From the NCBI GenBank assembly GCA_947177675.1, contig CAMWVK010000091.1:1-6598 (forward strand): 6,598 nt of DNA. Reading direction: 5' to 3'. The position numbers and the translations under genes were made by a program. The notes under the pieces were generated by a model. The model saw nothing but the letters and a program-made list of their open reading frames with translations, was not told where the DNA came from and searched no databases. The first letter of the stretch is position 1; every line of letters starts with the position of its first letter. The DNA comes from an uncultured Mucispirillum sp. Its GTDB lineage: Bacteria; Chrysiogenota; Deferribacteres; Deferribacterales; Mucispirillaceae. Below, piece by piece: positions 1 to 5,571 of the stretch.

Positions 1-224
1 ATTTTTATAACTATGTTTATGCCTATACCGTACATATTATTAATATTTATTAAATAACTACTTAGTATTTTTTAATGAGTTTATAATAGAAAATCTATAT
101 TTTAAAATTTTGATTTTAAGAGGCTTTTTATATCCAATCTGATAAATTGTATATGACAGTCCCAAACAATTAAAAATAAACGTTTATAAACAATGATTTT
201 GGGATATTTAAAATAAAAGCTAGC
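1..224. other. AT-rich non-coding stretch left of the operon
   Basis: No convincing gene is visible here on either strand. A minus-strand ATG at 33-35 opens a frame that runs out of the left edge after about 11 codons, but it has no Shine-Dalgarno sequence, so it is not called. The only structure I see is a nested palindrome at 160-204. Its outer arms are TCCCAAA (160-166) and TTTGGGA (198-204), with AAACGTTT at 178-185 near the centre and an overlapping GTTTATAAAC at 182-191. It has no T tract, so it is not an obvious terminator; an operator or a cruciform is possible. Confidence 0.5.
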
Positions 225-253
225 TTGACATTTTTAAATACTTTCTGCATATT
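225..253 (+). promoter_or_regulatory. Candidate sigma70-type promoter facing the structured element
   Basis: A perfect -35 hexamer TTGACA lies at 225-230. After a 17-base spacer comes CATATT at 248-253, which matches TATAAT at four of six positions. The predicted start would be near base 260, two bases before the closing stem of the structured element at 262-359. This spacing agreement is the main reason to take it seriously; the AT-rich background makes chance -10 matches common. It points towards the 3' end of the portal gene, so read-through would be antisense to that gene. Confidence 0.35.
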
Positions 254-259
254 AGATAT

Positions 260-370
260 ATAAGTTAAGGTAACGGCTGAGATAAACAGCGTCGACAGCC
301 GCCAATTATTTTTTAATAGTTGTTGCGATGAAGGGGTCGCTGTCCTTCTACCTTAACTTTTAATTTTTTT
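260..370 (+). ncRNA. Candidate structured small RNA or MITE-like palindromic element
   Basis: This segment is richer in G+C than its surroundings and is closed by an 11-bp perfect stem, AAGTTAAGGTA (262-272) with TACCTTAACTT (349-359). Inside, CGGCTG (274-279) pairs with CAGCCG (296-301). A second stem, AATTATT (304-310) with AATAGTT (315-321), has one G-U pair and a TTTT loop. GCGA (325-328) with TCGC (337-340) interlocks with GAAGG (330-334) with CCTTC (344-348), an H-type pseudoknot arrangement. A T-rich tract (358-370) follows on the plus strand and the candidate promoter at 225-253 precedes it, so a plus-strand transcript of about 110 bases is plausible. Alternatives are a non-autonomous mobile palindrome, or a 3'-end structure on the portal mRNA, because the same arms also fold on the minus strand. 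I recognise no tRNA, tmRNA, SRP RNA or riboswitch consensus in it. Confidence 0.4.
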
Positions 371-2302
371 GTCTATTCTTTTTTTTCTATCCACTCCATT
401 ATCAGATATATAATGATAATTTACTATCTCATAGTTTTCTTTTTCATCAGATAACTCTAAAAGCACTATGCTGTTTTTATCATCTTTTAATCTTGTAATA
501 AAGTTATGATAAGCTGGTTTATCTTTATTTGCTTTTAATACCGCTTCAGGTTTATATAATGAATTTCCAATTATTTCACGAGCCATATCATCTGTTATAT
601 CTGGGTGGTTTAGTTTATTTTTTTCTACTATATTCTTTTTTAATAATACTGGCTTATCTTCAAACCCATATTGTTCTAATGTATCTTGATTTAAGTTAGG
701 CAGTTTATTATCTTTTGAAAAGTCAATACTATTTAAGCTGTCTATTTTTGCTTGTATATCATTATTGTTTTTACTACCACTGCCATTCCCTTTAAACTTC
801 CCATCTTTATCTCGCGGATGCTCACTCTCTTTCCACTTATCCATCCACTGATTTAATATTTCTTTTTCAATCTCTGGATTTTCTGGTGAATTGTAATCTT
901 CTAAATCTATCCAATCAAATTTAAAATTATCTTCACTAATTGCTCTTATTGCATCTTTACCTGTAACCACGCCACTCATAATAAGCTTTGAAACATAATC
1001 AGCTTTTAAGTTGTTTATCTCTGCCTGCTCTTTTTGTTTTATTTGTTTTCTAGGGTTAAATGTATATTTTGGTTCATCCAGCACACCAGCTTTAAAGCAT
1101 AATATATATTCTGCCACTTTCTCCATCGCTGGTATTACTACGCTGCTTGCATACCCATCTATAACATCATAAAAATTATTTTCATCATATTCACCAGTAG
1201 CATTAAAGCCACGAGGAGAAAGCCCTAATAATTTTGTTACAGGTATGCCACGAGTAGATGCTGTCATAAGTTCATACATTTGTGACAGCAGGTTATCCAT
1301 GCCAGATAAACTTGTAACAGTTTCAATCCATTCTTCATCTTTAGCAAGCAGCAGAGTAGCAAGGTTATTGCTTGTAGCATTCATATATTTTACTCTTGCC
1401 TGTGTCTGTGGGTCCGCTATTTTTTGAGCCGTAGTTTTAATAATTTTTGTTCTAAATCTTAAAACTAAATCACTTATACTCTGCCTTACAGTATCAGCAT
1501 TAGATACATAGTTCTTCATATAAAAGGAAAGAGGAAGCCCTAGGTAGTTATAAAGTGGCTTTATTAAATCAGGCACAGAATAAAATACTATTGGTATAAG
1601 CCTTGTTTTGTGCACTGTGCCCCCCGCACCCAGCACCCACCATAAATCAGGCTGCATATAATTATTTTTTAAAGGATTAAATGTATTGACCTGCACAGGA
1701 GCTGCTTGCCATGGTTCAATTACTGTAAGCCCAGTAATTTTATTTGTGCTTGCAGTTTTTTCATTAATATATAGTGGCAGGCTTAAATTAGTATCATCAG
1801 TATTGATATAAATAAATGCTCCGCCGTATTCTAAAGCTCTTTGCACTGCTAAAGCTATTTTTTCATAAAAGTGAAGAGAATTTAAAACCATTTCAAAATT
1901 ATCTATGTCAAGATGAGCAGCTTCCCATTTGCCACCACTTTTAAATATTTCTCTTACAATAACATCTATTGCTTTACTAATCATACTATCTGTTGCAAGG
2001 TTTGCACATTCTTGATAGCTTAGCCTGTTTAATATATGACTTGAATACTGCTGCAATGAGTTATTCATACCAACGGAAGCAGCATAATTCTGCCAGCTTG
2101 AAAAATTTCTATAAGCAATATTAGATAATTCAGCAGGCATATTATCAAAAGTTCTAATTGGTGCTATTTGTGATAAATTAATATTTTCGCTTTCATAAGC
2201 AGAGCTATCAACATAATTAACACCACCCACACCCGTGTCATTCTGAGGCGAAGCCGAAGAATCTAAAACTTTTTTTGATTTAAATATATCTAATATGCTC
2301 AA
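353..2302 (-). CDS. Phage portal protein (DUF1073-type) with C-terminal BECR-like nuclease extension
   Basis: A 649-residue protein. Residues about 40-470 look like a DUF1073-family portal, the dodecameric ring at the capsid vertex through which DNA is packaged and ejected. The strongest signal is GLSPRGFNATGEYDENNFYD at 360-379, close to the conserved 'G.SP.G.NATGE.D..N(Y/F)YD' motif of that family. A hydrophilic linker with HPRDKDGKFKG (495-505) leads to an extra domain at about 515-649. Its pattern HPDIT (566-570), KPEAVLKANKDK (584-595), a beta strand SIVLLEL and NYEIVNYHYIS resembles the phage BECR nuclease (PBECR) domains fused to virion proteins; this assignment is by eye and less certain than the portal. 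The start codon is TTG, supported by AAAGGAG about 8 bases upstream and the lack of any in-frame ATG before codon 55. Residues 12-21 are encoded by a palindromic repeat. The tail is lysine-rich and the stop codon lies in the arm of the adjacent structured element. No antitoxin or immunity gene is visible beside it. Confidence 0.8.
   Translation of the reverse strand: MSILDIFKSKKVLDSSASPQNDTGVGGVNYVDSSAYESENINLSQIAPIRTFDNMPAELSNIAYRNFSSWQNYAASVGMNNSLQQYSSHILNRLSYQECANLATDSMISKAIDVIVREIFKSGGKWEAAHLDIDNFEMVLNSLHFYEKIALAVQRALEYGGAFIYINTDDTNLSLPLYINEKTASTNKITGLTVIEPWQAAPVQVNTFNPLKNNYMQPDLWWVLGAGGTVHKTRLIPIVFYSVPDLIKPLYNYLGLPLSFYMKNYVSNADTVRQSISDLVLRFRTKIIKTTAQKIADPQTQARVKYMNATSNNLATLLLAKDEEWIETVTSLSGMDNLLSQMYELMTASTRGIPVTKLLGLSPRGFNATGEYDENNFYDVIDGYASSVVIPAMEKVAEYILCFKAGVLDEPKYTFNPRKQIKQKEQAEINNLKADYVSKLIMSGVVTGKDAIRAISEDNFKFDWIDLEDYNSPENPEIEKEILNQWMDKWKESEHPRDKDGKFKGNGSGSKNNNDIQAKIDSLNSIDFSKDNKLPNLNQDTLEQYGFEDKPVLLKKNIVEKNKLNHPDITDDMAREIIGNSLYKPEAVLKANKDKPAYHNFITRLKDDKNSIVLLELSDEKENYEIVNYHYISDNGVDRKKRIDKKIKS
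2236..2265. repeat. Palindromic repeat copy A, in frame inside the portal gene
   Basis: The plus strand reads ATTCT (2240-2244), GA, GGC (2247-2249), a GAA loop, GCC (2253-2255), GA, AGAAT (2258-2262). It is therefore a hairpin of outer and inner stems separated by a symmetric GA/GA internal loop. It shares TGTCATTCTGAG at its left end and CGAAGAATCTA at its right end with copy B (5959-5995), but its inner stem is shorter. On the minus strand it is translated as part of portal residues 12-21 (LDSSASPQND) without breaking the frame. Confidence 0.7.
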
Positions 2303-2476
2303 CTTTATACTCCTTTCATATATTAATAATAATTTTTCATCCCTATTTCAAAAATAAGGCTTTAAATTTTTGGTTTTAATCAAGACGGCTTTTAAAAAAC
2401 CGACGGAGCTTACTAGAAAAGGGTAAGTGAGTAAGGTTTTTTAAAAATAACGCAGAGTAAAGCCAAAAAGAAAAGC
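2303..2476. repeat. Large terminase-portal gap with a 12-bp inverted repeat
   Basis: This 174-base gap has no gene. It contains TTTTAAAAAACC (2390-2401) and its perfect complement GGTTTTTTAAAA (2435-2446), separated by 33 bases. Smaller CTTAC/GTAAG pairings are possible inside the loop. On the minus strand the second arm carries six T residues, so it might work as a weak terminator or processing site. The run is AT-only except for the terminal CC/GG, so part of the match could be chance. The portal ribosome-binding site AAAGGAG lies at the left end, about 8 bases before the TTG start. Confidence 0.5.
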
Positions 2477-3913
2477 CTAGATATTCCATATCTTATTTAC
2501 TTTCTCGTAGTCTACCTGCTCATTATCACCAAGCTCGCTTCTTGCATACACGCCCAGCAGGCAGGCAATAACACTATCTCCATGTCGCTTATTCATAGAG
2601 CCTTTTTCGTTTACTCTCTCAACTATCTTTGGTACACCTTTCACCAACTTTACACTCCTAAAATCTGCCAAAATATCTGCTGATTTTGGAAGAGTTATAG
2701 TTTTATCTTCTAATGCTGCTTTTAATTTTGGAAAAGCTTTTAAATAAAAACTTTCACTTGCTTTAACTGATATTATCAAATCTTCGCCATACTTTTCTGT
2801 GCAGCTTTCAGCTAAATACTCACCATTGCCACGGGCATCAAATCCGCCTCCATTAAAGCGGGGCAGGCGGTCTATTATATAATGGGCAATCTGCTCCTGC
2901 ACTTTATGTGGGGCATTTCTAAGTTCTACAATAAAAGGTGTAGATAATGTTAAATCCTTATTTTCAGATAATATCCAAAACACAGAAAGGTCACTGCTGC
3001 GTGCAAAGTCTTCACCAATGAAATGTCTGTTATTTATATTTAAATTCTTTAATAACTCAGATATATTATCATCTAAAAAGTCACTAACATAAGAAGAACG
3101 TCTTGCCTCATTCCATGATGCAAAATCTTCACTTGGCGGGTTAAATCTCACTATTGGTATATCTGCCTGCATGCAGCTTTCAACTAAGAATGATGTAAAA
3201 TAAGCACCACCACTTTTTGAAGGTATGCAGCGTAACTCTTCATCAGAGCTTTCGCCATAGTCTGCATATATTGAGGCTATCCATTCATCTTTTGCAGTCT
3301 TCATTTTTGTTATTTCTCTAACTCTTTCATAAAGACCATCATTAATAGCATCATCAAAAGTAGTTCTATGTAATGAGTAGTTAAGTCTGCCTTTTCTAAT
3401 ATCTTCTATATATTCATTAAAAATATTATCTTCACCAAAATGGGTGCTTATAACTGCTACTTTGCCGCCCCAGATTAAAAAGGCAAGAGCAGCTTTCATC
3501 GTCTCTTTTAAATCATCATGGAATGCTGCTTCATCTATTACTGCTTTTCCTTGTTTTCCTCGCAAGTTGCTCGGACGTCCAGAAAGGGCAGTGATTTTAA
3601 AGCCTGAATGAAATGTTATGGAATATGATAATATCTTTTTGTCTTCATCTACTAATTCATTATCATATATATTTGATACTGCTTGATTTAGCTTTTTTGC
3701 CCAGTCTGCACAGGTATCAATATATTCTTTTGCCATATCCTTATTATATCCAATATACCAGACGTCCATGCCTTTATTGCTGCAAGCAGTAAGCACATTA
3801 TCAAGTGCTTCTGCCCAGGTAATACCAATACGCCGGCTTTTTTCATAAAACTTTACAGAAGCTGTATCTGAAAGCCATTTTGACTGATAGGGCAATAAAA
3901 TATTATTAATCAT
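2477..3913 (-). CDS. terL: Terminase large subunit (Mu gp28-like packaging ATPase/nuclease)
   Basis: This is the DNA-packaging motor, which docks on the portal, pumps DNA into the prohead using ATP and cuts it. The N-terminal ATPase has a deviant Walker A, KSRRIGIT (25-32), as in Mu gp28-type terminases (KSRQIG...). Walker B is KAVIDEAAF (123-131) with the acidic pair D127-E128, and a coupling motif STH lies at 156-158. The C-terminal RNase H-like nuclease has candidate metal ligands D302 in GEDFARSSD (300-308), D359 in GGGFDARG (355-362) and D446 in KRHGDSVIA (442-450). At 478 residues it is full-length for the family with no broken motif. The ATG is fixed by an in-frame TAG nine bases upstream; the Shine-Dalgarno (AAGG/GGG region) is modest and directly follows a 12-bp hairpin. 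The small terminase lies upstream and the portal downstream, as expected. Confidence 0.92.
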   Translation of the reverse strand: MINNILLPYQSKWLSDTASVKFYEKSRRIGITWAEALDNVLTACSNKGMDVWYIGYNKDMAKEYIDTCADWAKKLNQAVSNIYDNELVDEDKKILSYSITFHSGFKITALSGRPSNLRGKQGKAVIDEAAFHDDLKETMKAALAFLIWGGKVAVISTHFGEDNIFNEYIEDIRKGRLNYSLHRTTFDDAINDGLYERVREITKMKTAKDEWIASIYADYGESSDEELRCIPSKSGGAYFTSFLVESCMQADIPIVRFNPPSEDFASWNEARRSSYVSDFLDDNISELLKNLNINNRHFIGEDFARSSDLSVFWILSENKDLTLSTPFIVELRNAPHKVQEQIAHYIIDRLPRFNGGGFDARGNGEYLAESCTEKYGEDLIISVKASESFYLKAFPKLKAALEDKTITLPKSADILADFRSVKLVKGVPKIVERVNEKGSMNKRHGDSVIACLLGVYARSELGDNEQVDYEKVNKIWNI

Positions 3914-4058
3914 ATTGCCCTACCTTGCAAAAAGTCCGTCCTAGACTTTTTGCAAACACGCTTCGCAAAAGTATGATTTTGCTTCACTCTCGCTTTGCGG
4001 GCTACGCAATCCTGCTCCGCATTTTTCTGATATGGTAAAAGAACACTATCTATTTTCA
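3914..4058. repeat. Cluster of hairpins between small and large terminase genes
   Basis: This 145-base gap has no gene but is full of inverted repeats. The largest has perfect 12-bp arms TTGCAAAAAGTC (3925-3936) and GACTTTTTGCAA (3944-3955) with a 7-base loop. Next are GCAAAA (3965-3970) with TTTTGC (3977-3982), and TTGCG (3995-3999) with CGCAA (4005-4009). The stretch at about 3957-4020 is richer in G+C than the coding DNA around it and is built from variants of words such as GCTTCGC, GCTTTGC and GCTTCAC. It looks like a composite of dispersed palindromic repeats. The biggest hairpin ends about 11 bases before the large terminase start, beside its Shine-Dalgarno, so it could also set translation or mRNA processing between the two subunits. 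Confidence 0.65.
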
Positions 4059-4508
4059 TTAATCTAGCCCTAATATTTCTTTTCTAATTTCATCTATATT
4101 TTCATGTTTTAACCCTGTATTTTTCTTTTTATCTTTAGGGTTAATTTTATTTCTTAGGTTTATTAATTTTTCGCAAAGCTGATTATAAACATACATTGCC
4201 TGGTTATCCACTTTGCCTGCTGGCAGGTTATCAAAATATACATCATATCTTTCTTTTTGTTTTTGCAAATCCTGCAATAATGTTTCTTCAAAAGATATTG
4301 TTGTATCTTGTGCAGCTTGCTTTTTTGCATCAATGTTAGATGCCCTGGTATTCCAATCAAGCTTAACTCGCCATGTTGCAATAGTAGTGCGTGTGATATT
4401 ATAGCCACGATTTTTCAAAAGACGCACAACTTCACTATCATTTCTTGTATCATACCAAAATAAAAAAGCCTGTTCTTTGATTTCATTAGAATATTGAGTT
4501 TTAGACAT
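4059..4508 (-). CDS. Probable terminase small subunit, HTH DNA-binding
   Basis: A 149-residue protein in the position of Mu gp27, directly before the large terminase gene. Residues about 8-52 read as a helix-turn-helix, with ITRTTIATWRVKLDW (38-52) as the likely recognition helix. This is the pattern of N-terminal HTHs in many small terminases that recognise the packaging site. Residues about 72-125 are mostly helical with charged heptad-like spacing (EETLLQDLQKQKERYDVYF), suiting an oligomerisation core. The C-terminus is lysine-rich (NPKDKKKN), then acidic. Its ATG overlaps the stop of the upstream gene by one base (TAATG), which implies translational coupling. The family could be DUF1804- or DUF3486-like; I cannot separate these by eye. 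A general HTH regulator is the alternative, made less likely by gene order. Confidence 0.72.
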   Translation of the reverse strand: MSKTQYSNEIKEQAFLFWYDTRNDSEVVRLLKNRGYNITRTTIATWRVKLDWNTRASNIDAKKQAAQDTTISFEETLLQDLQKQKERYDVYFDNLPAGKVDNQAMYVYNQLCEKLINLRNKINPKDKKKNTGLKHENIDEIRKEILGLD

Positions 4509-4804
4509 TAGTCCACCAACACACCAACATCACTGATAGACTTATCTAATAAATCAATCCCTTTTTTTGTAAGAGTAACCACAAGTATATACTTTTGTGA
4601 ATATGTAACGCATACATATTCTCCGCCATTTAAATACTCTATTAAAGCAGCTAACTCTCTCTTGCTTAAACTGTGCCCTTGAATTTCTAAAGCTTTTTGT
4701 AAAACAATGAAATCAACACCATCAGGATATTTTTGTTTTAAGTTTTGTAAAATTAAACCACGCCTGCGAGCATTTTCAATCGCTTCAATCTGTTCTTTAT
4801 TCAT
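4508..4804 (-). CDS. Mu gp26-like winged-helix protein
   Basis: A 98-residue protein that fits the small gp26-type protein of Mu-like packaging operons (VpaChn25_0724-like family), whose role is not established. The sequence suggests a winged helix: a first helix around 14-25 (RRGLILQNLKQK), a second at 32-42, a probable recognition helix in SLSKRELAALIEYL (45-58), a beta wing at 63-78, and TLTKKGIDLLD (77-87), which is the usual end of such domains. It starts inside the end of the upstream gene (8-base overlap, ATGAATAA) and ends in a TAATG overlap with the next, so it should be made together with both. The assignment rests on fold pattern and gene order. Confidence 0.68.
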   Translation of the reverse strand: MNKEQIEAIENARRRGLILQNLKQKYPDGVDFIVLQKALEIQGHSLSKRELAALIEYLNGGEYVCVTYSQKYILVVTLTKKGIDLLDKSISDVGVLVD

Positions 4805-5141
4805 TATCTTTACCTTTCACTCTATTTTCTATGCGTATTTCTGTTATATCTTCATTTATTTTTTTTAATGTCATTTCAATAGCATCTAATCTTTTTGTTA
4901 TATTTGTAGTGCTTTCTTCTGTATCATCTATACGCCCACTAATAGCAGTTAATGCTTCACGCATTAGTTTTACTTCTGATGATAAATTATTAAATGAACT
5001 AATCATCTGTGGTATATATTTATGCGTAGTATAAAAAACACCAATTAAAACTAATAAGCCAAATAAAGGACCAGACGCTCTTAATAATATTTCTATTGTG
5101 TTTGGTGAATTAACTACAGCATTCACAATTTCTGTTTCCAT
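4797..5141 (-). CDS. Mu gp25-like (DUF2730-type) membrane-anchored coiled-coil protein
   Basis: A 114-residue protein with one hydrophobic segment at about 18-38 (GPLFGLLVLIGVFYTTH) followed by a long helical, probably coiled-coil region at about 50-106 (LSSEVKLMREALTAISGRID and onward), ending charged. This architecture and its place just before the gp26-like gene match Mu gp25/DUF2730 proteins, whose function is unknown. A single-TM holin or an accessory lysis protein is an alternative. The ATG has a strong AAGGAG 8 bases upstream, so it can initiate independently of the lysis genes. A terminator hairpin (5171-5200) and a 15-base palindrome (5158-5172, TTAAAAC-T-GTTTTAA) lie immediately before this ribosome-binding site. 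Confidence 0.65.
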   Translation of the reverse strand: METEIVNAVVNSPNTIEILLRASGPLFGLLVLIGVFYTTHKYIPQMISSFNNLSSEVKLMREALTAISGRIDDTEESTTNITKRLDAIEMTLKKINEDITEIRIENRVKGKDNE

Positions 5142-5157
5142 CTTTTTCTCCTTAATC

Positions 5158-5172
5158 TTAAAACTGTTTTAA
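5158..5172. repeat. Perfect 7-1-7 palindrome upstream of the gp25-like gene
   Basis: TTAAAAC, a central T, then GTTTTAA form a perfect interrupted palindrome between the terminator hairpin and the AAGGAG of the next gene. It could be an operator half-site pair or an anti-termination structure. Its AT-rich composition means that chance is also possible. Confidence 0.35.
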
Positions 5173-5200
5173 AAAAATGGGGCGTTACCCCCATTTTTTA
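5171..5200 (-). terminator. Rho-independent terminator after the lysis cassette
   Basis: An 11-bp stem has arms at 5172-5182 and 5189-5199 (AAAAAATGGGG with CCCCATTTTTT) and a 6-base loop. On the minus strand the GC core is followed by seven T residues. The A and T flanks also give a T tract on the plus strand, so it could act in both directions. It overlaps the stop codon of the 33-residue gene at 5198-5200 and separates the lysis genes from the packaging genes. Confidence 0.8.
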
Positions 5201-5299
5201 CTTGCTTTTGTTTTTAAAATACTCAACTGTTTTGCAGCCAAACCAGCCAACCATTAAACCAAAAAGCAATGAACAAGTCATCCAACCCCAAGTTGCCAT
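5198..5299 (-). CDS. 33-residue single-TM protein, possible holin/pinholin-like lysis protein
   Basis: A tiny gene inside the lysis cassette. Its ATG (5297-5299) has AAGGAG about 6 bases upstream, as good as any site in this operon, and starts 20 bases after the o-spanin stop. The product begins MATWGW, continues as one hydrophobic helix (about residues 7-21) containing GLMVG (14-18), a GxxxG helix-packing motif, then a short basic tail ending KNKSK. No signal cleavage site is evident. Because the endopeptidase lacks a signal peptide and no conventional holin is visible, this is a reasonable holin or antiholin candidate. That is inference from position, topology and size, and I recognise no family. 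Confidence 0.65.
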   Translation of the reverse strand: MATWGWMTCSLLFGLMVGWFGCKTVEYFKNKSK

Positions 5300-5319
5300 A
5301 TTTTTCTCCTTATTAAAAT

Positions 5320-5571
5320 TTATCTATTATCTGTTTTTTCAAAACATTTAATAGATGCCTCTAAACTCTTTATATATGCTATTAAGTCTGCAATATTTAA
5401 CATTAGTATTGCAGAATTTTTTTTACTGCCAATATGGCTTTTATTATCAAGAGTTGTTATTTCTACTTTTGCAGGCACTGCACATACTCTATTTTTTACC
5501 ACTACCTGGCTGTGCGAACTGCATCCAATAACTATTAATACTATCAACAATAAAAATACTTTCTTCATCAT
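5320..5571 (-). CDS. o-spanin (Rz1-like outer-membrane lipoprotein)
   Basis: This is the outer-membrane half of the spanin complex, which bridges to the i-spanin and disrupts the outer membrane at the end of lysis. The product begins MMKKVF, has a hydrophobic core and a lipobox VIGC with Cys17, followed by Ser-Ser, so it should be lipidated and sorted to the outer membrane. The mature part is about 67 residues. Its first 83 bases overlap the end of the i-spanin gene in another frame, the classic Rz/Rz1 arrangement, so the signal peptide is encoded wholly in the overlap. I chose ATG 5571; an upstream TTG (5577) would add Met-Trp, and ATG 5568 is also possible. The only Shine-Dalgarno-like run is GGGGG at 5580-5584, which may be masked by a CCCC run just upstream. 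Unlike many Rz1 proteins it is not proline-rich. Confidence 0.82.
   Translation of the reverse strand: MMKKVFLLLIVLIVIGCSSHSQVVVKNRVCAVPAKVEITTLDNKSHIGSKKNSAILMLNIADLIAYIKSLEASIKCFEKTDNR

Noticed and set aside
1..35. Start of a further minus-strand gene at ATG 33-35
   Set aside because: Only about 11 codons are visible and there is no Shine-Dalgarno sequence, so nothing supports it as a gene.
262..359. Integron attC site, because of the GTTAAGG/CCTTAAC arms
   Set aside because: attC needs RYYYAAC first and GTTRRRY last. Here the order is reversed on both strands and no integrase is present.
262..359. tRNA, tmRNA or tRNA-Sec
   Set aside because: No 7- or 8-bp acceptor stem with TpsiC-type GGTTCRA, no anticodon arm and no CCA context.
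325..373. Programmed frameshift at the portal end: A7 run (364-370) followed by a pseudoknot-forming region
   Set aside because: A -1 shift meets a stop after one codon (AAT TAA). Only a +1 shift gives an extension, of about 17 residues, which is too short and featureless to propose as a product.
4163..4408. 81-residue minus-strand open frame
   Set aside because: It lies wholly inside the small terminase gene in another frame, lacks a ribosome-binding site and has no recognisable domain.
4831..5034. Plus-strand open frames opposite the gp25-like gene, and similar ones at 1245-1427, 4213-4404, 5593-5790 and 5634-5867
   Set aside because: They are antisense shadows of well-supported minus-strand genes, with no ribosome-binding sites or family features.
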